Assembly (NCBI GenBank): GCA_039026375.1
Contig: JBCCML010000019.1
Coordinates: 1-64,000 of the forward strand
Length of the DNA stretch: 64,000 bases
Reading direction: 5' to 3'
Source: Thermohalobaculum sp039026375
GTDB lineage: Bacteria; Pseudomonadota; Alphaproteobacteria; Rhodobacterales; Rhodobacteraceae
A model generated the notes under the pieces. It searched no databases. It was not told the DNA's origin and saw nothing but the letters and a program-made list of their open reading frames with translations. The position numbers and the translations under genes were made by a program. This document shows positions 57,831 through 64,000 of the stretch, one piece after another. Position 1 is the stretch's first letter; each line of letters starts with the position of its first letter.

Positions 57831-58895
57831 TTACTTCGGCAGGTCGCCGGAGACGCCCTGCACGAACCAGTCCATGGTCAGCATCATCTCTTCCGTGGCG
57901 ACCTCGCCGGCTGCGATGCGTTCAGTGCCGTCGCGGTCAACAATGGGCCCGGTGAAGGGATGCATCTCGCCCACGCGGATGGCGGCCTCGGTCTGGGCGG
58001 CCGTCACGGCGACTTCGTAGGGCATGTTCCAGTAGGGGCTCATGACGACCTCGTTCTTCGCCATGCCCTCCCAGCTGTCCTGGCTTTCCCAGGTGCCGTC
58101 CAGCACCGCCTGGGTGCGGGCCACGTAGTAGGGCGCCCAGTTATCCTCGATCGCTGTCAGCTGCGCGGTGGGCGCGAACTTGTGCATGTTTGAGGCTTGG
58201 CCAAACGCCTTGACGCCCGCGGCTTCGGCGGCTTGCAGGGCGGCGGGGCTGTCGGTGTGCTGCATGATCATGTCGGCGCCTTGGGCGATCAGCGCTTTGG
58301 CGGCGTCGGCTTCCTTGCCCGGGTCATACCATGTGTTGACCCAGACGACCTGCACCTCGATGTCGGGGTTGACCGCCTGGGCGGCCAGGGTGGCGGCGTT
58401 GATGCCGCGCACGACCTCGGGGATCGGGAAGCTGGCGATATAGCCGATCTTGTTCGTTTCGGTCATCATGCCGGCGATTTTGCCGATGACGGTGCGCCCT
58501 TCGTAGAATCGGCCGGAATAGGTCGAGACGTTGGGCGCGCGCTTATAGCCGGTGGCATGTTCGAACTTCACGTCAGGGAACATAGCGGCGACCTTGACGG
58601 TCGGGTCCATGAAGCCGAACGAGGTGGTGAAGATCAGACCGTGGCCGCTGGCGGCCAGCTGACGGATGACCCGTTCGGCGTCGGGGCCTTCCTTGACGCT
58701 TTCGACGAACGTCGTCTCGACCCGGTCGCCAAAGGCGTCTTCGATGGCCAGGCGGCCCTGGTCGTGCTGGTAGGTCCAGCCATGGTCGCCGACGGGGCCG
58801 ACATAGACAAAGCCGACCTTAAGTTCAGGCTCTGCCAAAGCCGGGGAGGCCAGCAAGAGGGCGGCCGAAAGGCCCAGGAAGGTTCTGCGGATCAT
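57831..58895 (-). CDS. BMP-family ABC transporter substrate-binding protein
   Basis: A 354-residue periplasmic binding protein of the BMP/PnrA type, which usually carries purine nucleosides. The ATG at 58895 follows AGGAGAG; a TTG just upstream is less likely. Signal peptide RTFLGLSAALLLASPALA, then LKVGFVYVGPVGDHGWTYQHDQGRLAIEDAFGDR. VESVKEGPDAERVIRQLAASGHGLIFTTSFGFMD is diagnostic. The xanthine phosphoribosyltransferase gene, 121 bp upstream on the same strand, agrees with purine uptake. The permease and ATPase genes are not in the window. Confidence 0.92.
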   Translation of the reverse strand: MIRRTFLGLSAALLLASPALAEPELKVGFVYVGPVGDHGWTYQHDQGRLAIEDAFGDRVETTFVESVKEGPDAERVIRQLAASGHGLIFTTSFGFMDPTVKVAAMFPDVKFEHATGYKRAPNVSTYSGRFYEGRTVIGKIAGMMTETNKIGYIASFPIPEVVRGINAATLAAQAVNPDIEVQVVWVNTWYDPGKEADAAKALIAQGADMIMQHTDSPAALQAAEAAGVKAFGQASNMHKFAPTAQLTAIEDNWAPYYVARTQAVLDGTWESQDSWEGMAKNEVVMSPYWNMPYEVAVTAAQTEAAIRVGEMHPFTGPIVDRDGTERIAAGEVATEEMMLTMDWFVQGVSGDLPK

Positions 58896-59015
58896 CAAGT
58901 CTCTCCTCTGTCGGGTGTGGGCGTTTCCCCAGCCTTATCTTTGATTAACGGGATAGAGCGCGGGGCGCCCCCCGGCAAGGCGGGTTGGGCCGCGATTGCG
59001 CGGTTTTACCGGCCT

Positions 59016-59528
59016 CTAGGCTGTGCCGCGGTAGGGTTCCACATATTGCAGAGCCATGTCCCAGGGGAAGAAGATCCAGGTGTCCTGGCTCACCTCGGTG
59101 ACATAGCTTTCGACCAGCAGCTTGCCCTGGGGTTTGGCGTAGATCGTGGCGAAATGGGCCTGGGGCATCAGGGTGCGCACGACCTCTAGGGTGCGGCCGG
59201 TATCGACCAGGTCGTCGATCACCAGAACGCCCGTACCATCGCCGATCAGCGCTGCATCGGGGGCCTTCAGGACCGAGGCTTCCGCCTGGCTTTGGTGGTC
59301 ATAGGATTTGACCGAGATCGTGTCGACGAGGCGGATGTTCAGCTCGCGCGCGATGATGCAGGCGGGCACCATGCCGCCGCGGGTGATCGCCACCACGGCC
59401 CGCCAGGCGCCCTGATCGCCGGGGCCTTGGCGGTCCAGCCGCCAGGCCAGCGCGCGTGCGTCGCGGTGCAGCTGGTCCCAGGAGACGTGAAAGCCCTTCT
59501 CGTGCGGTAGATAGTCGGTCACGCCCAT
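59016..59528 (-). CDS. gpt: Xanthine phosphoribosyltransferase
   Basis: A 170-residue cytoplasmic purine-salvage enzyme joining xanthine or guanine to PRPP (EC 2.4.2.22). The PRPP-binding motif GVLVIDDLVDTGRTLEVV is present near residue 95, with AVVAITRGGMVPACIIARELNIRLVDTISVKSYD before it, which is the Gpt order. It could be co-transcribed with the BMP-family binding protein, linking uptake and salvage of purines. Confidence 0.94.
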   Translation of the reverse strand: MGVTDYLPHEKGFHVSWDQLHRDARALAWRLDRQGPGDQGAWRAVVAITRGGMVPACIIARELNIRLVDTISVKSYDHQSQAEASVLKAPDAALIGDGTGVLVIDDLVDTGRTLEVVRTLMPQAHFATIYAKPQGKLLVESYVTEVSQDTWIFFPWDMALQYVEPYRGTA

Positions 59529-59619
59529 GCTCCTCAGGTGCCTTTAGCGGCTGTCTAACCGGGAGGGCGGCCTTGGGTCGACACGAAACTGATTGGGTGC
59601 GCTCTGGCGTGCGCGCTAT

Positions 59620-60282
59620 TCAGGCGCCGATGGTGATCTCGACGACCATGGCCGAGTAGAAGACGAAGCTGGCTGCCAGCACGAAGAGGTGCCAGATCGC
59701 GTTCTGGAAGGGCAGTCGTTCACACAGGTGGAAAACAACCCCCAGCGTGTAGAGGCAGCCACCCACCACGATCAGCACCAGCGTGGCCGTAGTGATGGCT
59801 GCGCTGACCGGGCCTGCCACCAGCACAAAGCACCAGCCCAGCGCCAGGTAAAGCGCCAGTGACAATCGCTCCCACTTTTCGGGGGCCAGCAGTTTGGCCA
59901 GCATGCCCACCGTGGCACCCGTCCAGATGCCCGCCAACAACCAGCGCCCGGTCGCGCCACCGGCCAGCACCGCATAGGGCGTGTAGGTCCCGGCGATCTT
60001 CATATAGATCGCCCCATGGTCTAGGCGGCGCAGCCAGTCCAGCACGCGCCCGCCCTCCAGCCGCAGATTGGCCATGTTATAGCCGGCCGAGGCCGCCAGC
60101 ATGAGCACCAGACTGATGCCGTAGACGGCGACCGCCGCCACCAACCAGCCGTCATCGCGCCAAACCGCGGCCAGTGTGACCATGATCGGCACGGCGATCA
60201 ACGCGCTCAACACACCCACGATGTGGATGGTCGTATCGGCCAGACGTTCGGCACGGCTATAAGCGCGGGTGGCTGATTTCAT
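59620..60282 (-). CDS. Hemolysin III/TrhA family membrane protein
   Basis: A 220-residue integral membrane protein of the HlyIII (PAQR-like) family with about seven helices. ADTTIHIVGVLSALIAVPIMVTLAAVW holds the conserved His after the N-terminal helix, and RRLDHGAIYMKIAGTYTPYAVLAGG is the family motif with Asp-His and Tyr-Thr-Pro. PFQNAIWHLFVLAASFVFYSA has the C-terminal conserved His. TrhA influences membrane lipid fluidity in several bacteria; no toxin role is expected. It is divergent from the kinase-like gene. Confidence 0.92.
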   Translation of the reverse strand: MKSATRAYSRAERLADTTIHIVGVLSALIAVPIMVTLAAVWRDDGWLVAAVAVYGISLVLMLAASAGYNMANLRLEGGRVLDWLRRLDHGAIYMKIAGTYTPYAVLAGGATGRWLLAGIWTGATVGMLAKLLAPEKWERLSLALYLALGWCFVLVAGPVSAAITTATLVLIVVGGCLYTLGVVFHLCERLPFQNAIWHLFVLAASFVFYSAMVVEITIGA

Positions 60283-60433
60283 GAACCGGATCCCGGGTGT
60301 CGTTCACGTCAAGCGTGGCGGATTTCTGCCCTGCACGCAATCTATGACCATCTTCCGCCCTATTTGTTAGCGGTATCTTTACCTCGTCGCACAATCGTCA
60401 GTGGACCAGACGTCACTAGAAGATGGTGTGTTG

Positions 60434-61669
60434 ATGGCGGTTGCTGAACCGAAGGCCAATTTTGTGCCGGGCCCGCAGGATGCGGCGGTGGCGCTTGAAG
60501 TGGGTGATCCACTCCCCTCTGTCGTGCCCGGACCTGTCCGATGTTTGTTGTTGGGCGATGGGGCGGGTGCTGGCACGCTCCTCCAGGGGATCAGCGCGCA
60601 GACCCGCCATGAACTGGTTTTTACGCCGTGTCGTGATCTGGACGAAGCCCGCGCTTTGGTGGGTGCCGGTCACGGGGATCTGATTATTCTGACCGGGTCG
60701 GGGGAGGCGGACGCGCTGACTTGCATGCGGACTATCGGGCAGGATGGCCAACTTTCGGGCACACCGGTGGTGCTGTTGGGCGCCGATATGGTGTTGGAGG
60801 ATGTGGTCGCGGCGATGCGTGCCGGCGTCGCAGAATGCCTGGCGATGGATGACCTGACCGCCAACTCGCTGGATCAGGCTGTCGAGGCGGCCTTGGCCCG
60901 TTCAATGGGCACAGCCTCGGACCAGCGGGCGCGTCTGTCCAACATCTCAGCTGAAAATGACGCGCTGCGTCGGATTTCCGCGCGCAACATGCGCCTTCTG
61001 AAAAGCGAAACGGTGCCGTTACTGGCGCTGGCCTGGCGTTTTGTCTCCGGCGAAAAGCTGGCGCCCGACGAAATGACCCGTCATGCGAAGGGCTTGGCGC
61101 GCATCACGCGCAACGTCACTGGCCTGGTTGACGACACCGTCATCGTGGCAGCGACCTATCGCGCGATCCAAACGGATGAGCCGATTGCCCTGAACGAGCT
61201 GGTCGACCAGGTATTGCGCGAGGACATGGGCGAAATATCTGCCAGCCGTGCCCACATCGTGGTGCACGGTTTGCCCACGTTGCGCGGACGGCGCCCGCAT
61301 TTCGAAATGCTGTTCGAAGAGCTGCTGCTAACGGCTGTCCGTCAGGGGCGGGTAGGCCGCGTGCCCGAGGTTGAGGTCTCCTCGGGCCATGATCCCGACG
61401 GCAATCCGATCATCATCTTCACCGAGCGTGGCCTCCACTTGTCGGCGCGCAAGCAAGGGATAGCACAGCGCGGCAAAGATCTGACGGGCACATCCGATCG
61501 TTCCGGTACTGATCCGCATGCCTGGTCGCTGTGTCAGCGCTTGGTTGAAAAAAACCAAGGCACGCTCCGGATCACCGAAACCGATGGGGGCGGCACCCGG
61601 TTGATGATGCGTTTCCCGTCAGAGATGCAGGTCGCAGCCGCGCCCGATCCGGCGACGGTAACTGCCTGA
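60434..61669 (+). CDS. Degenerate histidine-kinase-like protein with receiver-like N-terminus
   Basis: A 411-residue cytoplasmic protein (GTG 60401 would add 11 residues). Residues about 40-170 look like a receiver domain with altered phosphorylation site: DLIILTGSGE, TPVVLLGADMVLEDVVAAMRAGVAECLAMDDL. Residues about 190-260 resemble the dimerisation helices (LRRISARNMRLLKSETVPLLALAW), but no catalytic His stands in the H-box. The C-terminal part looks like an ATPase lid, with RRPHFEMLFEELLLTAVR instead of a clear N-box. A pseudokinase or a scaffold that reads another kinase is plausible. No TM segment. No adjacent partner regulator except the Crp/Fnr gene, which is convergent. Confidence 0.65.
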   Translation: MAVAEPKANFVPGPQDAAVALEVGDPLPSVVPGPVRCLLLGDGAGAGTLLQGISAQTRHELVFTPCRDLDEARALVGAGHGDLIILTGSGEADALTCMRTIGQDGQLSGTPVVLLGADMVLEDVVAAMRAGVAECLAMDDLTANSLDQAVEAALARSMGTASDQRARLSNISAENDALRRISARNMRLLKSETVPLLALAWRFVSGEKLAPDEMTRHAKGLARITRNVTGLVDDTVIVAATYRAIQTDEPIALNELVDQVLREDMGEISASRAHIVVHGLPTLRGRRPHFEMLFEELLLTAVRQGRVGRVPEVEVSSGHDPDGNPIIIFTERGLHLSARKQGIAQRGKDLTGTSDRSGTDPHAWSLCQRLVEKNQGTLRITETDGGGTRLMMRFPSEMQVAAAPDPATVTA

Positions 61670-61677
61670 ACCATTGG

Positions 61678-62361
61678 CTAAAGGTCGCTGAGCTTCGCCT
61701 CCAGACCGCGCAGCGACAGGATCACCATCGATTTGCCTTCGCGATCGATCAGCCCCTGATCCTTCAACTTCGACATCTCCCGCCCAACCGACTCACGCTG
61801 AGACGAGATAAGTGTGGCGATCTCCTGTTGTGTAGCGACCTTCTCAATCAAGCCGGTGTCCTTGCCGGTCTTGACGCAGCTGCGCAGCAATTGCGCGCAC
61901 AACCGCTGTTCCGTCGACAGGGTCGTCGCTTCGGTCATGCGGCCCGACAGGTATCGGATCCGATCGACCAGATAGAGTATGAAGGCCCTGTTGACGTTGG
62001 CATTGCCGTATAGCACTTCGCGGAACTGGTTGGCAGACAGGCGCGCGATGCGGCTGTGCTCCTTTGCGAAAACGTTTGTCGATCGGGGCTGGCCGTCGAT
62101 CGCCGCAAAGATCCCAAAACTGTCGCCGCGTGGTAGGTCAGAGTACAGCACTTCCCTGCCGTTATCGGTGAAGGTCGCCGCGCGCGCGAGACCGTCGACC
62201 ACGAAGAAGACGTCGTCATCGGTGTCGCTTTCGCTGACGATCACGGACTTCGGCGTGAAATTGCTTTCGGTCCAATACTTTGCCAGGGCTGCACAGCCGT
62301 CATCGCCGCAATCGCGAAGTGTGCTGCCCTCTGGAAAATCCTCTGCCTTCATGTCCCCCAT
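61678..62361 (-). CDS. Crp/Fnr family transcriptional regulator
   Basis: A 227-residue protein; ATG 62361 follows AGGAGG, with ATG 62352 as an alternative. The cyclic-nucleotide-type barrel is seen in VIVSESDTDDDVFFVVDGLARAATFTDNGREVLYSDLPRGDSFGIFAAIDG. The helix-turn-helix is KVATQQEIATLISSQRESVGREMSKLKDQGLI. It lacks the four-cysteine [4Fe-4S] set of Fnr, so cAMP or another small effector may bind. A CRP-like site lies about 109 bp upstream (62470-62485). Confidence 0.92.
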   Translation of the reverse strand: MGDMKAEDFPEGSTLRDCGDDGCAALAKYWTESNFTPKSVIVSESDTDDDVFFVVDGLARAATFTDNGREVLYSDLPRGDSFGIFAAIDGQPRSTNVFAKEHSRIARLSANQFREVLYGNANVNRAFILYLVDRIRYLSGRMTEATTLSTEQRLCAQLLRSCVKTGKDTGLIEKVATQQEIATLISSQRESVGREMSKLKDQGLIDREGKSMVILSLRGLEAKLSDL

Positions 62362-62469
62362 CCGGTCGAGCCTCCTGCTCTCGAACGTCCCAATGTGTGG
62401 CGTCCCCCAACGCCTGATAACTGAGCTTACCTAGTCCCAGCGCAACGAAGAATCTTGTTTAGTTCAAAG

Positions 62470-62485
62470 TGTAACAAAAGTCACA
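62470..62485. promoter_or_regulatory. CRP-like site upstream of the Crp/Fnr gene
   Basis: TGTAACAAAAGTCACA matches TGTGA-N6-TCACA with one change (A for G). It lies 109 bp before the Crp/Fnr start, so it may be an autoregulatory site. The 62362-62660 region otherwise holds only a hairpin (62609-62635) and no gene. Confidence 0.45.
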
Positions 62486-62608
62486 GCAGAGCACGCGCCT
62501 TTTGCTCAGGCTTGCGGTGTTTCTGCCGGGATTTGCCCAATGCCCTTGCTTCCTGTGGCATCAGTGGGTCTACATCCGGCAAAGTTGCAGGCGTTCGATG
62601 AGTTGCGT

Positions 62609-62635
62609 GCGGGCAGTTCTTTGGGGGCTGCCCGC
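62609..62635 (-). terminator. Hairpin after the ferredoxin-reductase-type gene
   Basis: GCGGGCAG and CTGCCCGC form an 8-bp stem around an 11-base loop, 26 bp past the stop codon of the minus-strand flavoprotein gene. There is no T run, so its strength is uncertain. Confidence 0.4.
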
Positions 62636-62660
62636 GATCGATCCGGCAACCGCGGTCCGA

Positions 62661-63872
62661 TCAGATCAGTTTGCGCAGGTCTTGAGACCCATCCGCCAAT
62701 AGCTCCGGCGTAGGCGAGATGCCTGCCGCAATCCACCGTTTGCCCTGCATATAAGCCTTGGGGTCGTTCATGGCATCGACGGCAATCAGATCGTTGCTGC
62801 GGAAGTACCAGACCGACTGTCCACCGGGGCGCGTGCCCGGCCGAACAACGGTGCGGGTAAAGCCCGTATTCAGCCCCGCGATCTGAAGCTTACAGTCATA
62901 CTGATCAGACCAGAACCACGGCTCCGGCACATAGGCGGCATCCGATCCCATGATCGCCTCCGCCGCATGTTCGGCTTGATCGATGGCATTTTGCACGGAC
63001 TCCAACCGCAGGCGCCCACCCTGCCAGGGGAAGGACGCGCAATCGCCCGCCGCATAGATCGCGGGATCGGAGGTGCGGCAGTGCTCGTCCACGGCGATGC
63101 CGTTCTCCAGAGTTAGGCCTGCCGTCTCGGCCAGCGCCGTTTCGGGTGCGATACCGATACCTACGACGGCGAAGTCGATGGCGATCTGGCTGCCATCGCT
63201 AAGCTCGGCGCCGGTTACCCGCCCGTTCTCGCCGATCAGCCGGGCCAAGCCCATTTCCTCGCGGATAGTGACGCCGCGCGTCTGGTGCAGGTCGCGGAAA
63301 AAGTCGCTGGTTTCTGCCGCTGCAACACGGCCTAGAATGCGCGGCCCCTGTTCGATGACTGTGGTCTGCACGCGGCGCGCGGCCAGAACCGCCGCTGCCT
63401 CCAGCCCGATATAGCCGCCACCGATGACCAGCGCCCGCTTGCCGTCAATCACCTCCGGCGCCATTCGGTCGACATCGGCAATGTTGCGAACCTCGAAGAC
63501 CCCTTGCAGATCACCGCCGATCGCCGCCGGCAACCGCCGAACCCCGGCGCCCAGGGTCAGAGCCAAAACATCGTAGTCCAGCTGCACATCGCCCAAATGA
63601 AGTTGACGCGCAGCTGGATCAATCGCCGTGGCCCGCGTGCCCCACCGCGTCTCGATCTGTTGTTCAGCGTAAAAGCTCTCAGGACGAAGATATAGCCGCT
63701 CCAGATCCATCTCGCCCAGCAAATACTTCTTCGATAACGGTGGGCGCTGATAGGGTGGCTGCGGCTCCTCGCCGATCAGCGTGACCCGCCCTTCGTGCCC
63801 CAATGCCCGAAGCTTCGCGACAAGGGACGATCCCGCCTGTCCCGCCCCAACCACGACGACATGTTGCGCCAT
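62661..63872 (-). CDS. FAD-dependent ferredoxin reductase-type oxidoreductase
   Basis: A 403-residue cytoplasmic flavoprotein of the ferredoxin-NAD reductase group. ATG 63872 follows CGGAGGAAAA. The FAD-binding HVVVVGAGQAGSSLVAKL opens the sequence. PPYQRPPLSKKYLLGEM is characteristic of oxygenase-coupled reductases (BphA4/rubredoxin reductase). The NAD-binding RALVIGGGYIGLEAAAVLAARRVQTTVIEQ and IYAAGDCASF, the FAD C-terminal motif, follow. The ferredoxin and oxygenase partners are not in the window. Substrate unknown. Confidence 0.94.
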   Translation of the reverse strand: MAQHVVVVGAGQAGSSLVAKLRALGHEGRVTLIGEEPQPPYQRPPLSKKYLLGEMDLERLYLRPESFYAEQQIETRWGTRATAIDPAARQLHLGDVQLDYDVLALTLGAGVRRLPAAIGGDLQGVFEVRNIADVDRMAPEVIDGKRALVIGGGYIGLEAAAVLAARRVQTTVIEQGPRILGRVAAAETSDFFRDLHQTRGVTIREEMGLARLIGENGRVTGAELSDGSQIAIDFAVVGIGIAPETALAETAGLTLENGIAVDEHCRTSDPAIYAAGDCASFPWQGGRLRLESVQNAIDQAEHAAEAIMGSDAAYVPEPWFWSDQYDCKLQIAGLNTGFTRTVVRPGTRPGGQSVWYFRSNDLIAVDAMNDPKAYMQGKRWIAAGISPTPELLADGSQDLRKLI

Positions 63873-64000
63873 CTTTTCCTCCGTTTTCTCGGGCGGATCG
63901 TTGCCGTGCGCGCCGCGCGAATGCAAGCAACCTCGCGCAGGCGGTGCGATATGTTGCAGGCAAGGCCGACGAGGGGATCGCGGCGCTGGCGGATCCGCGC

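Noticed and set aside
63927..64000. A plus-strand gene starting at the right edge
   Set aside because: Short frames such as GTG at 63945 lack a ribosome site and run off the window, so no gene call can be supported.
1..64000. CRISPR arrays, tRNA or rRNA genes
   Set aside because: No regularly spaced repeats with unique spacers, no T-loop/acceptor pattern of tRNA and no rRNA core segments were seen on either strand.

Overview
The window reads as a piece of chromosome from a marine-type alphaproteobacterium of the Rhodobacterales (Roseobacter/Rhodobacter group). This rests on family recognition and base composition, not on a database search. Most of it is GC-rich. It carries an iscR-nifS-sufB-x-x-x-sufC-sufD-yip1-yip1-sufS operon, an FnrL-type box, a FixK/Crp-type regulator, branched-chain-type (Liv) uptake genes and class I (DhnA-type) aldolase, an ensemble typical of that order. 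No rRNA, tRNA or CRISPR array was recognised.

Layout. Positions 1-66 hold the first codons of an IS5-family transposase running off the left edge. Positions 173-9659 carry central-carbon genes on the minus strand (class I aldolase, pgk, gap) among small accessory genes: a lipoprotein, a ThiE-like protein, cupin DUF985, DUF1810, GNAT and a PNPOx-like protein. Positions 9798-10442 form a compact unit: two related small acidic proteins behind a tandem-repeat leader and two identical-arm palindromes, closed by a terminator. Positions 10438-18771 are accessory: a sulfotransferase, a 595-residue protein with a tandem-repeat N-terminus, SnoaL and ABM enzymes, a SUMF1-domain gene broken at a run of seven G, a class II aldolase, a universal stress protein with an Fnr-type box, a DCC thiol oxidoreductase, and a winged-helix-like gene behind a 25-bp palindrome. 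Positions 18989-23854 hold a solitary formate dehydrogenase alpha subunit with a LysR regulator, then a lipoprotein hydrolase. Positions 24608-25927 look AT-richer and possibly acquired.

Positions 26615-35606 are the SUF Fe-S cluster operon, with its own IscR-type regulator, an operator overlapping the promoter, a nested hairpin after sufB, three small uncharacterised genes and two Yip1-family membrane proteins. Positions 35644-46602 (minus strand) hold a hydantoinase/oxoprolinase subunit, an ECF sigma factor coupled to a vWA-domain membrane protein, a metal-ligand-less M24 enzyme resembling ectoine hydrolase, an RND pump with its adaptor, and a FecR-domain protein.

Positions 46869-56693 (plus strand) look like one catabolic transport operon: periplasmic binding protein, DCC protein, small membrane protein, HTTM-like membrane protein, LivH, LivM, LivG, LivF, HpaI-type aldolase, FMN 2-hydroxy-acid oxidase and glutathione S-transferase. 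The chemistry suggests import of an organic acid, oxidation of a 2-hydroxy acid to a 2-oxo acid, and aldol cleavage. The right end carries an enoyl-CoA hydratase, a BMP-family binding protein next to xanthine phosphoribosyltransferase, a hemolysin-III protein, a degenerate histidine-kinase-like protein, a Crp/Fnr regulator with a CRP-like site upstream, and a ferredoxin-NAD reductase-type flavoprotein.
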